From Alisma plantago-aquatica (Eukaryota > Streptophyta > Magnoliopsida > Alismatales > Alismataceae), in NCBI GenBank assembly GCA_963693085.1, contig OY856409.1, positions 1,337,800,915 to 1,337,864,914 of the forward strand: DNA of 64,000 nucleotides. The letters are read 5' to 3'. This document shows, piece by piece, positions 22,118-33,420 of this stretch; the first letter of the stretch is position 1, and each line of letters opens with the position of its first letter. The notes below the pieces were generated by a model. The model made no database searches. It was not told where the DNA came from and was given only the letters and a program-made list of their open reading frames with translations. The position numbers were made by a program, and so were the translations under genes.

Positions 22118-22855
22118 TGGGTCTGTAAATGGGTACGGGAAGAGCTACAGACCCACAAATCTGGACCCTTAAAAAACCCATCACAGGTCTATTTTTTATA
22201 CCTGCATACCCTTGGACCTGTATACCCTTGGACCCACATATAAGTGGGTCCAATAATGGGTATGATTGGACCCATACCTACTAGACCCATGTATCCTCTA
22301 TACATAAGTAACCATTTAAATAATATATTATATATTATACTTTACTAGTCTAAAATAATATACATCTTGATTTATATCCTACTCTAAGCACAATAAGGCT
22401 GAGACTAGTCATATAATTAAGAAATAACTATTCTAGTTACAACAATGAACAACATATGTAAACTTAAAATCAAAATATCTACTAATTTACATTACTTTCT
22501 ACATAAGTTAAACATGATGATGATGACTATAAATGTGTAAACAATTAACTCAATTAATGTTAATGTATAAAATATAACATTATCTAATATAACTATTGCA
22601 TGTTAATATACTATATAATAATAATATATAGTTGTATTAAAATATAAAGAACATAGTCATTTTTCTTACATAAACAATATGATGTTTTTTAGAACCGTTT
22701 ACCCGCATACCTACTATTATTATGGGTATGGGTATGGCGCGGGTCTAGGTTTTGTATTATGCAGGCCTAGAACTGGAACTGGACCCACTGAATTAGATGG
22801 GTATGAGTATGTGTATGGCCAGACCCGCACCGTACCTGCACTGTTTACACCCCTA
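22118..22855. mobile_element. Non-autonomous hAT-type DNA transposon
   Basis: This 738-bp segment is missing from the other LTR, where GGGGTTGGCCGACAATGATC is uninterrupted. Its ends are imperfect terminal inverted repeats: TGGGTCTGTAAATGGGTACG on the left and, read inward from the right, TAGGGGTGTAAACAGTGCAG then GTACGG. The flanks TTGGCCAA (22110-22117) and TTGGAGAA (22856-22863) are an 8-bp duplication with two mismatches, the hAT size. Subterminal regions have repeated GGGTATGGGTATGG and GACCCATAC words on both strands, typical of hAT transposase binding. The centre is very AT-rich and codes nothing. Confidence 0.8.
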
Positions 22856-23756
22856 TTGGAGAACTAATGATCTACGATTTAGGTTAAACCTTAATACCCT
22901 TCCAAAGGGGATAAAATTGGGGATTATTAGACTCAGGATCGCCTTCTAAATCTATTGGGAAAAACTGAATCTGTTCATGTGAAACTATGAGAGAGGAAAT
23001 CACAAAAGGAGGGAAGGAGTTTCTATTCCTTGGTTTCCTTTTTTAACATAAGGTGGGAGATGAAATGTGAGTTGTCAGATCCCCAATCCGATGGTCCATA
23101 GATCACACACATAACAAAGAGGCCGAGTCTTATTTCCCAAAAAAATGTGACATTTAATTTGCCACCCCATTAATACATACACTTTAGGGAAACTAGTAAG
23201 TTCAATATCTCTCCTATTTTAATCCTTTTAATCCCAAATTTTAAGGAAAAGTCTATAATGACTTTATCTAACCATGGGTTAAGTTTTAGACCAAAATTCA
23301 AAATGACAAGATGCTTTTCTTAATATGTAACTCTTTTCTTATATAATGCATATTTTAAGCATTAATTCAATCCTTTTATCTTTCTTATCTTTTCTATTTT
23401 CTTGATTTTGATTACTGTTCTTATTAGAAACCACACAAAACTGAAATGAATCCATTAGTGGTCATCTATACCACTTTCTAGAGAATTCTACATAATTATC
23501 ACAAGTATATTACTTATTATCTATTACCCTTACCTTTTTCTTAATATTGGATTTTCTTCTATTCCTTTTCCCCATATTTTATTATTGGATTAACCAAAAT
23601 AGTAAAAACCACAAATTTCACCATAAAGGGAAATTTTGCAAAAGAAAACCATACTTTTATAACAAAACATAACATATTTCTTATATGTCCCATTTATTCA
23701 AATAATTGCATTGCAATTATATCAATACATGTAAAAAATCAGGTTATAACATTGGG

Positions 23757-24267
23757 ACCTAGATAGGACAGTGGAAGACCTCTTCTCAATCTCCTTCTCT
23801 TTGATCTTCTTAAAGATGAAAGGGTTCACCTTCTTGAGGGGCCTTGTGTGGAATCATTAGATGATCAATCAGACTGCCTCCCCTTCTCCTAAGCATTCTG
23901 ACTGTCTGTTGAAGATGAGTTGATTGACAGATAACTTAGTTCGGGTGACTGGAGAAATAAATTTCTTATCTACCAAAAGAGAAGTGATGTAGATGAAGGA
24001 TGGGTTGAGTGACTACTGAGTCCATTCACTCGACTTGTTGTGATAATGAAGCATTATGCTATCGTGAGTTGCATGACTGAGAGTACATCGGGTGACTGGA
24101 GGAAGGAGGAGAGCTTGAATCTGGCATTGGGTTGGCCGGTTGGCAGAGATGAGTTAGGCGACCGATGTGCTATGTGAGTGCAGAGAAAGGGAAAAGTGGT
24201 CTATGAAAGAAGGTGGAGCAATATTTTGGCAAAGTGGGTCATTTGGTTGGAGGAGATGAAGATGAGG
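23757..24267. other. Unassigned spacer with repeated GTGACTGG/CGGTTGG words
   Basis: No gene is recognisable. Words such as GGGTGACTGGAG, GGTTGGCCGGTTGG and GGCGACCGATG recur. The style resembles 58.73-59.4 kb, where GACTCGGTT and GGTTGGGG words recur, but I see no long alignment between the two. Confidence 0.3.
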
Positions 24268-27164
24268 ATGCATGTGACATACTGAAAACTAGTACAAAAT
24301 ATATCCTTGAGCTAAATTACATGATTTCCCCCCTTAAAAATCTTAACTTCTTATTCGTTACATATCATTTTAATCACATTTCAATGTCCCTTGCATGTAG
24401 TGCACATAATTTATTTTATGCACTTATAGTCAAACAAATTAGATTGAAACCTAGTTTGGGTTAGCCCAATTCAATTGAGAGTTATTGTCTTTAGAATCAA
24501 ATAAAATTGTGCTTTGAATTATTAGATATTGCATTTTGAATTACTTATGGAGATTAATAGAATGAGGGTAATTTTAATACCAAATATAAAGATTTATATT
24601 TTTAGAAAAATATTAGACACTATTGCAAAAACCTAGTTAATATTGTAAGTCGTTTCAACTATGTTTGCACTTCATATAAATAATTTAAGAAAAAAATATG
24701 ATGTTTTGGGCCATCATCGAAGATCTCATTTGATCTGAGTACTCATCACAAACACAGGGACCCACATGAGAGCCTGGCCCTATCCATGACCTTAGCTTCC
24801 ACTGGTAGAGAAATGGTGAACAATTTTTCAGTCGTTGCGCCACCTCATCTTCACCTGAAAGAACCAGAAACTTCTTCATCCTCCTAGCTACCCCAATGAC
24901 CACTCATTAGCACATGCCCAATTTCCTAGTTCCTAATCGCTAAAGTGACCATTGTCAGAAGATTGGAGGAGCATGACTGTGGGCTCTGATCTCCAAACCA
25001 CGATATAAACACGATTTAAACTTAGCGGAAGCGAATCGATCAACAGCGGAAGACAAAAATCACGGGAAATTAAAACTTTTCAAGACAAGAGCTTGAATCC
25101 ATAAAGCTTCATTCATAAAAGGAGATAAACTGTTTACATCTCATGATAATTACTTCTTGAGTAATTATATACAACAAGACACAAAATCTCAAGAACTCAT
25201 AACCAAAAGACTCCAAGACCTGAGAGTACAGAGGACACATAGGACTGACCCTAACTACACCACATGGCAGGCTAAATCTCCACCTGAGATTTACTGCTGC
25301 TCCTGGTGTTGTTGCTGCTGGGACTGGTCACCTGTAGACCTGTTCCTCCGTCTCCGATGTCCACCTAAAAAGTTGAAGTCTACGGGGTGAGACAATTGTA
25401 CATAATTGCCCCAGCGAGAGTTATAACTCTCCGCCAGGAGCTTTATTATAAAATCAAAGAATAACTTAAGCAGTAAAAGCTTACAAAGTATTCAATAGCA
25501 GATATAGTTGTATACAAGAGCTCAACATTTATCAAGCATGAAGAACATATGCACTATACAGTGTAACATCAATCAATTAGCTCATAGTTACCTTTAACAG
25601 GTATACTACGCTGTAGATTATGTTTTTCAAACATTCTTATTATTATGCCCTGTGGAGATGAGGTTTACCACTCATACCCCAACCAATCACTGTTAAGTGC
25701 CTTAGTATCATACTAGGTCATCGAAAGAGCCGGATTCTCATGACCTTCACCTTCCTCAGTCAATAAGAGGATCACTTGTAGGACATCTTATGTCTCTACT
25801 ATTATAGCTCACCAGGGTAATCTGGTCCTTTGCTATTTTAGAGTTACAGTGGCGTTCTGTACTCTCTTTGTCATCAGGAGATTTCATGTTTATCTTCACT
25901 GATACGGATATCTATGTTTTCCTCGTCATCAGGAGGTTTCATGTTTACCATCCACTGATACGGTATGAGTTTTGTAGTGAAGGATTGACGGATTATACAT
26001 CTACATCAAATTCCTACACTAGGATGTAAGGTTCTACACATCCATATACCCCACATACTCAACAGTATGTGATCCAGGAGTTCCCGTAGGAAAACCTGTT
26101 TCACCATCATTTGATCTCTGACAATGATGGATCTATGATCAGGGCTCTACATTTCACTTGATTAGTTAGGTACATTCAGTATTCTTTTACATCATACATT
26201 GTTCTTCAAACAATAACAGTAGCATAACAGCTATGAAAGTAGAATACTAAATGTAACAAACCTAACTCACATCAATCATCATTTCTCAGTATACTCATCA
26301 CAAGTCATCTCTAAAGCATGACCTTGATGGTATTCATGGCTCTTACAGCCCATTAAAACATAGGATGCCACTGACAAGGCATCAAGATATTTTACTATTC
26401 ATAAAGCTAACAACATGTTTTCAATGAATATAGTATCATCATTCATACCTGGATATGATCACCTTCATATCAGAACCTGCATGGTTAATTCAACAGATAA
26501 AAGTAATTCAAAACAAGAATATACTTTCCACTCTTGTCATAAGAGCTAAGTTCTCTGATTCTCATCAATTAGAGTTTGCTACTCATATTGCATGTCATCA
26601 CCCTTGAATTAGGGTTTAATATTCACATTATGGTGAATTGAACTCATAACATCATTATGTATGAGGAACATCATCATTGATGCTCTCCAATTAGTTTAAG
26701 ATTCATCATTTATCATAATTAGGGTTCCATGATCTCACATAGGTGGATCATACCCTAATCTTGCACATTCATGTGTATTGAAGGTACTTTACTTGAATTT
26801 CCATCATAAAAGGGTACTTTCTCTTTCTTAAGATACTAACTCTCTCCTCATACTTGTAGATGGTGATAACACCAATCTAGATCAGGTTGGATTAAGTCCA
26901 CTTTGATTAACATAGACCAAATCACCACTATTGAGTGATTAGGGTTTGATTAGAACAAGGTTTCACTCAATTGAACCTTTCAAGGGTATTATGGTAAATT
27001 ACACATTGATCATCATCATGGTTTAATTTACTAACCACTTGACCCTTAATGTCTTTTGGTATCATTAGGGTTTAGGTTGAACAACTATTAAACCATTTAA
27101 GCCTTCAAGGCATTAGGCAGACTTAACTTCAAAAGTCTCCAATAGGTTTCACACCTTCAACCTT

Positions 27165-27488
27165 CATACGATCTTGAGGTCGTATGCCCTCATTCGATCT
27201 TGAGGTCGTATACCCTCATTCGATCTTGAGGTCGAATGCCCTCATACGGTTTGAGATCGAATGCCCTCATACGGTTTGAGATCGAATGCCCTCATACGGT
27301 TTGAGGTCGAATGACCTTATACGGTTTGAGATCGAATGACCTTATACGGTCTTGAGGTCGAATGACCTTATACGGTCTTGAGGTCGAATGACCTTATACG
27401 GTCTTGAGGTCGAATGACCTTATACGGTCTTGAGGTCGAATGACCTTATACGGTCTTGAGGTCGAATGCCCTCAAAAGCTCAAGATCG
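27165..27488. repeat. 26-bp CpG-bearing tandem array in the 3' LTR
   Basis: About twelve units of roughly 26 bp, core CGGTCTTGAGGTCGAATGAC followed by CTTATA. Each unit has a short inverted repeat AGGTC-GAAT-GACCT. Variants are CCCTCA for CCTTA and ATCG for GTCG, arranged in blocks: early units differ from later ones, as when an array grows from one end. Confidence 0.88.
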
Positions 27489-27759
27489 TATGGACCTCCA
27501 AGGTGGTTCAAAGGGTAAACTCGATTAGGGTTTCCTATGTTGAAGCCTTCAATTGGTCTCAAGCTTGCTAACCACTTACCAATTGAGACAATTAGGGTTA
27601 GCCTTAACCAATTGGTCACTCAATTGACCCTCAATTGATATCCAATCAGGGTTGGAGTTGGTTCAATTAAGGTCTATAAACGTTCAACCATCAACACTCA
27701 ACAATGTGAATCAAATCGAAGTTGAACCCATCAATTGACCTCCAATTGGGCTCAAACTA

Positions 27760-28690
27760 GGCACAAACGGTCTTGGGATCGTTTGGATATACTCCAAACG
27801 GTCTTGAGACCGTTTGCCCAAGAATTCATCAAAATCTAGATTGATTTGATAGGGGTTGAACCTTAATTAAGTCACAAATCAGCAATTTGATTATTTCAAT
27901 AACCCATTGTAATTGGGCCCTCAATTGATCAAATTACCTTAACCCTAGACCCCCAAACGGTCTTGGGTTGTCACCAAACGGTCTTGAGACCGTTTTGATG
28001 AGTTCCAAACGGTCTTGAGACCGTTTGCCCATCCATCCTTTGGACTCTACTGAAAATTCATCAAGTTTTGATTTATTGAGTTGATCATTACATCAATACT
28101 TAATTGCAATGTAATTTGGTATCTTTGTACCTTAAATTGGTCAAATATACTTGACCCCAGACCTCCATACGGTCTTGGGTGATCCCCAAACGGTCTTGAG
28201 ACCGTTTGGGCTAATCAACCCAAAATCTCAAATTAGCTCATTGTGATTTCAGCACTAATTTCAATTAGGGTTTGCCCTAGTAATCAACCTTCAACTCTTA
28301 ACTCGTTTGGAATTAGTCCATCAAATTCGGTGAGTCATTAATTGACATCATTATGAACAGTAATCTCATACGGTCAACATTTATTCAACCATCTTATACG
28401 GTCTTGAGACCGTTTTCCCAAAAAGGGCAAATTAAGCAGATTGAAAATCAGAACTAAATTCAATTGAATTTGCTAATTGTTTTGCCTATATCTCACGATT
28501 CCTTTGGAGTTAACCTCTAAAATTTTGTGGGTGATTAACCTACATAATTTTGAACAGGATTCCCATACGTTCCACGCTTGGTCAACGCGGCCATACGGTC
28601 TTGAGACCATATTCCTTCATACGACCTTGAAACCGTTTGCCCATCAAACGGTTTTGCAAACCGTATGGGCAATTGGTTGAGGTCGTATGG
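27760..28690. repeat. Dispersed inverted-repeat motif AAACGGTCT/AGACCGTTT
   Basis: At least six near-perfect copies of a 20-22 bp inverted repeat, arms AAACGGTCT and AGACCGTTT around a TG centre, lie near 27800, 27977, 28008, 28188 and 28395, with a variant (ACGGTTTTGCAAACCGT) at about 28657. Single half-sites CGGTCTTGGG also occur. The same set lies in the other LTR (34110-35005). Both arms contain CpG. Confidence 0.85.
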
Positions 28691-29893
28691 TAAAGTGGAA
28701 AACCGTGGATAAGCATAGGAAATAACGCCCTCATCTTCCAGATCAAGAACAGCAATAGTTACTCACGGATTTGCTTGCAAGGAAGCAAGGGAAGATAGGG
28801 AAAAAGAAGAACTAGCAACTAAAAGCATAGAAAAGATGTATATAACAAAGCATAGGTTTAGAGTTATAAAACCCGCCTAAAGCTTGCTCCTTGAGCTCCA
28901 AGCTTTCGAGCTCTAAGACTTTAATGGCGTCCTAGAAGCTCTACAGGTCGGCCAAGGTGAATCCTCCAAGAAAAGTTGAGAAGAGATGGCTAGAAAGATA
29001 GAGCTAAGTGAGCTAGCCATGAATTTGACCTTGAATTCGAGTTTCATCCAAGAATTTAAGAAAAAGGAAGGATCCAAACCTACCTTGCACTCCCCTGGTC
29101 GTCCTCCTGAGCTCCAGAGCTCTCCTTAGTCAGTTGAGCAAGGGGGAACAGTGAAGGGAACGAAAGAAACATTCCTTTGCTAAGTGAGGAAAAGGGCTTA
29201 TATACTTGGGTGGAAATTCAACATAGGCACATAGGCTTTCCTTATTTTCAACTAAGTCCCTCCTTTCTTCTTTGCTCGTCCCTTCTTCTTATTTCTAAGG
29301 ACAACCTTCTTCTAAGGTCAAGAAATGAAGGCAAGGAAGATCAACCTATTACTAAAGCACACACATAAGAGGCTATAGTACTTACACCTTGATTATTAAA
29401 TCACAAAGGTGTTTTTCATTATATGATTATTCAATTGAAGTGACTTCTTCATCATTTCTTCTCTAAATGATGACAAGAGTCTTACAAGATGTTTTATATG
29501 GTGTATTTTACAATTTGCACCCCTCAAATTGGGTAAATTGCACTTTACTCCAATTTAGGGTTTCAAGCACAGGGATTGCTTCCACAGCTGCACCTTGGTG
29601 CTCAAGCTTGGGAAATCCCTCAAACTTTACCATAATCATTCTTATGATGTCTCAACATCAGAGGAACATCTCAACATGTGAAAATTGCAAGTTAACCCTT
29701 CTAACTGGGTAAATTGCACATAGGTCCCTGTATTACAAAACAATCAATTCAACATTGTTTAAAAGGGACATAAAAGGAAAAGTATGTTCCTCAGGAACTT
29801 AATTACATGAAAAAAGATAATCACCAGTATCTTAATTACATAATTAGGAAAAACACCTAGGGTTAACTCATAACCCAGGTCAGGGATGTTACA

Positions 29894-29942
29894 AATTATC
29901 CACCGCTTATAAGGATTTCGTCCCCGAAATCGATAAAACATA
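29894..29942 (-). other. Tekay polypurine tract region
   Basis: The minus strand reads TATCGATTTCGGGGACGAAA, then TCCTTATAAGCGGTGGATAA, just before the LTR start TGTAACATCCC. GGGGACGAAAT is the chromovirus signature at this place. Confidence 0.9.
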
Positions 29943-30413
29943 TTAAGAGAAAAGGGCAGGATACTTCCTTCTCATCTCATCCTCTAGTTCCCAAGTGGCT
30001 TCTTCAACACCACGGTGGTTCCAGAGGACTTTCACAAGGCTTATATCTTTCTTATTTAACTTTTTAATTCTGTTATCAAGGATTGACACCGGTCCTTCCT
30101 CATAAGATATATCATCATTCAATTCTACCTCCATAGGTTGTAGAATTGACTCAGTATCGGGGTGACATTTCTTTAGCATAGAAATGTGAAACACAGGATG
30201 TAACCTCTGTAACTCTGGTGGCAGCTCTAGTTTATAGGCTACTTGGCCAATCTGTTCAATGATTGGATAAGGCCCCATAAATCTAGGAGCTAACTTCCCT
30301 TTCCTTCCAAAACGAAGGACTCCTTTCCAAGGTGAGACCTTGAGATACACTCTGTCTCCAACCTGGAATTCTAAGGGTCTACGACGTTTGTCAGCATAAG
30401 ATTTCTGCCTATC
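29943..30413 (-). pseudogene. Tekay integrase C-terminal domain and chromodomain
   Basis: The last 135 codons of pol plus the short stretch up to the stop. The GPY/F module has GPYPI (about residues 26-30 of the open part), then the LQRLHPVFHISMLK stretch (about 48-61). The chromodomain covers about 87-134 with PVSILDNRIKKL, LVKVLW, EEATWELEDEM and PALF, the Tekay type that targets integration to heterochromatin. It follows integrase in the same frame after a TAG at 30414-30416, which reads as CAG in an intact copy. The frame ends at a natural stop near the polypurine tract. The codons kept look complete. Confidence 0.9.
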
Positions 30414-31343
30414 CTATGCAGTTTTAATCTGTTGTTGTATTACTTTAATCTTCTCTGTGGTCTGCTGCACAAGATCAGGACCTAACAACTGATGCTCACC
30501 AGTCTCAAACCAACACAAAGGTGATCTATAATGTCTACCATATAAGGCTTCATAAGGTGCCATATCAATACTATGTTGATAGCTATTGTTATAGGCAAAC
30601 TCTATCAAGCTTAGGTGTAGATCCCAACTTCCGGTAAACTGGAGAACACATGCTCTCAACAGGTCTTGTAAGGTCTGTATGGTCCTTTCCGACTGTCCAT
30701 CAGTCTGTGGATGAAAGGCCGTACTAAACCTTAGCTTGGTGCCTAAGGCTCTGTGTAACTGTTCCCAAAAACGACTTGTAAACTGAGGACCTCTGTCAGA
30801 AACTATTATGACAGGAACTCCGTACAAACACACTATCTCTTGTACATACAACTGTGATAACCTTTCAACAGAATAGGTTGTTTTGACAGGTAAGAAATGC
30901 GCTATCTTTGTCAACCTATCTACATCTACCCAAATGGAATCATGTCCTTTGTTTGTCCTGGGTAGGCCAACAACGAAGTCCATGGTCACATGGTCCCACT
31001 TCCACTGTGGTATGGGTAAAGGTTGCATTGTTCCTGCAGGCTTCTGGTGTTCAGCTTTAATTTGTTGACACACAGGACACCTCAGAACAAATTTTGCAAC
31101 ATCCTTCTTCATTCCAGGCCACCAATACAGTTCCTTTAAATTACGATACATCTTGGTGCTCCCTGGATGCATAGCATACATCGAAGAATGAGCTTCTTCT
31201 AGGACTAACTTCCTTAAGTTATCCACATCTGGCACTATCATCCTCTCATGATAACAAGCTACATGATCATCCGAGTCATGGAAACCATCTTGCTTCTCAT
31301 TTCCATACTCTGATCTGATCTGCTGAACTGTAGCATCATCTTG
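30414..31343 (-). pseudogene. Tekay integrase, zinc finger and catalytic core
   Basis: The open part is 30414-31241 (275 codons). An HHCC zinc finger uses His18, His25, Cys55 and Cys58 (HPGSTKMYRNL, CPVCQ). The DDE core has Asp88 (TMDFVVGLP), Asp149 (VSDRGPQFTS) and Glu185 (TDGQSERTIQ). The last two are 35 residues apart, the exact D-35-E spacing, so the catalytic residues are intact. One odd residue is IWVDVDRLTK, where family members have Ile or Val before VDRLTK. Upstream, 31242-31343 is in frame back to the TAG at 31344-31346 (CAG expected). Integrase inserts the DNA copy into the genome. Confidence 0.92.
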
Positions 31344-32057
31344 CTATGCTTCCTTAATCTTCTCTCTTAGGGTAGGTTTAATATGCATCTCAGCCAACAA
31401 CCCGGCTAACAATGACACCTTCAACTGTACATTGTCTTGCCTTAAAGAGATAAACATATCTCTCTTAGAGCACACTAAAGAGTTTAGTTGTGCTCTATCC
31501 ATGGTTGATGTTGCTAATTTCCTACTCAAGGCATCTGCAACAACATTGGCCTTGCCCGGATGGAAATCAATTGTACAATCATAGTCCTTGATTAACTCCA
31601 TCCAGCGACATTGCCTCATGTTAAGCTCATGCTGAGAGAAGATATACTTAAGGTTATTGTGGTCTGTGAAAATCTGGAATGTCTCTCCGTAGAGATAATG
31701 CCTCCAAATCTTCAAGGCATGAACCACAACAGCTAACTCCAGATCGTGTGTCGGATAATTCTCCTCGTGTTTCTTAAGCTGTCGAGAAGCAAAAGAAATC
31801 ATTTGTTTATCCTGCATCAACACACATCCAAGTCCATTCTTGGAGGCATCACAGAAGACTACATATCCTTTTCCTTGTTCAGGAAGCACAAGCACAGGTG
31901 CACTTGTCAACCTCTCCTTCAACAACTGGAAAGACTGTTGACACTTATCACTCCAAGAAAAAGGAATATCTTTCCGGGTTAACTTGGTCAAGGGTAAGGC
32001 TATAGAACTAAAGTTCTTAATGAACCTTCGATAATAGCCAGCTAACCCCAAGAAACT
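31344..32057 (-). pseudogene. Tekay RT connection and RNase H
   Basis: The frame resumes after a TGA at 32058-32060 with [18 protein letters not shown], the classic end of gypsy reverse transcriptase. RNase H follows with Asp68 ([10 protein letters not shown]), Glu105 ([11 protein letters not shown]), Asp130 ([10 protein letters not shown]) and Asp173 (VADALSRK), all four expected acidic residues. RNase H removes the RNA strand of the hybrid during copying. The TGA stands where Arg (CGA) is usual. It ends at the TAG at 31344-31346. Confidence 0.92.
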
Positions 32058-32084
32058 TCAAATCTCCGTCGGTGTCTTCGGTTG

Positions 32085-33419
32085 TTACCACTGTAGAACA
32101 GATTCTACCTTTGTAGGGTCAACACGAATTCCCGAGGCAGATATCACATGTCCTAGAAAAGATACCTCCGGCAGCCAGAACTCACACTTGCTAAACTTAG
32201 CATACAGCTTGTGTTCTCTTAGCACGGTCAAAGCTTGGCGAAGATGCTGCTCATGCTGCTGAGCATCTTTACTATAGATCAGAATGTCATCTATGAAGAC
32301 GACAACACACTGATCAAGGAAAGTTCGGAAAACTCTATTCATGAGTTCCATAAATGCAGCTGGTGCATTGGTTAGTCCAAACGACATAACTGTGAACTCA
32401 TAGTGACCATACCTTGTCCTAAAGGCGGACTTGGATATGTCACTATCCTTAATACGAAGTTGATGATATCCAGACCTCAAGTCTATCTTTGAAAAGACTG
32501 TTGCACCACACAACTGGTTAAAGAGATCATCAATCCTCGGCAGAGGGTACTTGTTCTTTATTGTTACTTTATTGAGTTGTCTATAGTCAATGCACAACCG
32601 CATTGACCCATCTTTCTTTTTAACAAACAAGACCGAAGCACCCCAAGGTGAAGTGCTCGGTCGGATAAAACCCTTCTCAAGTAACTCTTGAAGCTGTTTC
32701 TTGAGTTCTGCCATCTCGACAGGCGCCATCCTATACGGAGTCTGGGCTATGGGTTTTGTATCTGGGATCAGATTGATTTCAAAATCAATTTCCCGAAGTG
32801 GTGGTATACCAGGAAGTTCTTCAGGAAACACATCCTCGAATTCCCTGACTATGGGAACTTCGGCAGGATTGGAACTTTCCTTGGTAACATCTACCACATG
32901 GGCCAAGAATGCATAACATCCTTGCCTCAACAGCTTATCAGCAACCATAGCTGACACAAGACAGGTGGGCAGAATCTTTCTTTCACCTTGAAAGATCCAT
33001 GTGTTTCTTTCATCAGCAAACACGGTCAACTTGGACTCACAATCCAAGACAACTCTATACCTCTCTAAGGTATCCATCCCGATGATTATATCAAATCCTT
33101 GCATATCAAGCGGTATAAGATCCACTTGAATGCGATGATCAGAAAAGAAGAGGATGCAGGGAGAGCATACCTCCTGCAAAACGGCAGACCCACTCAACGG
33201 AGTCTCCAAAAACAAGCTTTCTGCCCTATGATTAACAGTCATATTGCAGTTACGAATCACTCTATGAGTGATGAAAGAGTGTGTAGCACCCGGGTCAATC
33301 AGAACAGATACAACATAGGATGTAGACATATTAGGATATAAAAGTTCCATCTGACCTGCCACTACCCGTGGATTGACCACTGCATCTGGTGGGTTCATAG
33401 CATAGAACCTCGCTGTCAC
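32085..33419 (-). pseudogene. Tekay protease and reverse transcriptase
   Basis: A frame of 444 codons. The aspartic protease region has DPGATHSFI at about residues 42-50; the family has Asp-Ser/Thr-Gly, so Pro at 43 probably kills the protease. Reverse transcriptase starts at about residue 228 ([12 protein letters not shown]) and contains LPRIDDLF, Asp313 ([11 protein letters not shown]) and the FIDDILIYS motif with Asp377 and Asp378, so its catalytic site looks intact. A TAA at 32085-32087 ends it after Trp, and the same frame goes on to the RNase H part. The upstream end is abrupt: the sequence changes to LTR repeat array within a few bases, so gag is gone. Confidence 0.93.
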
Positions 33420-33420
33420 C

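Larger units (their letters stand above)
5648..23751 (-). mobile_element. Old chromovirus (Tekay/Del-like Ty3/gypsy), split by nested insertions
   Basis: Two related LTRs lie in the same orientation (5648-8883 and 20209-23751) and the whole is flanked by the 5-bp duplication TTGGG (5643-5647 and 23752-23756). On the minus strand the order is 5' LTR (right), a tRNA-iMet primer site (20191-20206), internal DNA, integrase with a chromodomain remnant (8926-10180), a polypurine tract (8884-8920) and the 3' LTR (left). The internal part is interrupted by the Athila-like element 12919-19605, the right LTR by a hAT-type element and the left LTR by a LINE-like element. LTR divergence is visibly high with large indels, so this is one of the older layers. 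It is not functional. Confidence 0.85.
20209..23751 (-). repeat. Chromovirus 5' LTR
   Basis: Its plus-strand ends are TGTAATGACC and GGTTATAACA. Homologous to 5648-8883, but it retains about 500 bp after AAGGAAGG, has about five units of a 30-36 bp minisatellite (20757-20905, core GATGTCTTCCCCTATTCAG) and hosts a hAT-type element at 22118-22855. The plus-strand frame at 20443-20664 has no domain support. Confidence 0.87.
24978..29893 (-). repeat. Tekay 3' LTR, complete
   Basis: It is 4916 bp. Plus-strand ends are TGTGGGCTCTGATCTCC and GGGATGTTACA, so it reads TGTAACATCCC...CCCACA on the minus strand, typical of Tekay. It holds a 42-bp duplication at about 25882-25965 (GTCATCAGGAG...TTTCATGTTTA), a 26-bp tandem array (27165-27488) and dispersed inverted repeats (27760-28690). 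Small frames inside (28477-28680, 29177-29368, 29467-29712) recur in the other LTR and have no domain support. Confidence 0.9.

Noticed and set aside
27300..27480. AGGTC-spacer-GACCT units as hormone-receptor response elements
   Set aside because: The match is formal only; plants lack nuclear hormone receptors, and the unit is part of a minisatellite.
27165..27488. Regular short repeats resembling a CRISPR array
   Set aside because: The units are directly adjacent with no unique spacers, they recur in both LTRs of a plant retrotransposon, and the DNA is eukaryotic.
30883..33341. Plus-strand frames opposite Tekay pol
   Set aside because: They are antisense shadows of the minus-strand protease, RT and integrase.
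29943..33419. Fungal repeat-induced point mutation as the cause of the stops
   Set aside because: The elements are plant lineages, and the change density is far too low; ordinary methylation-linked deamination is enough.
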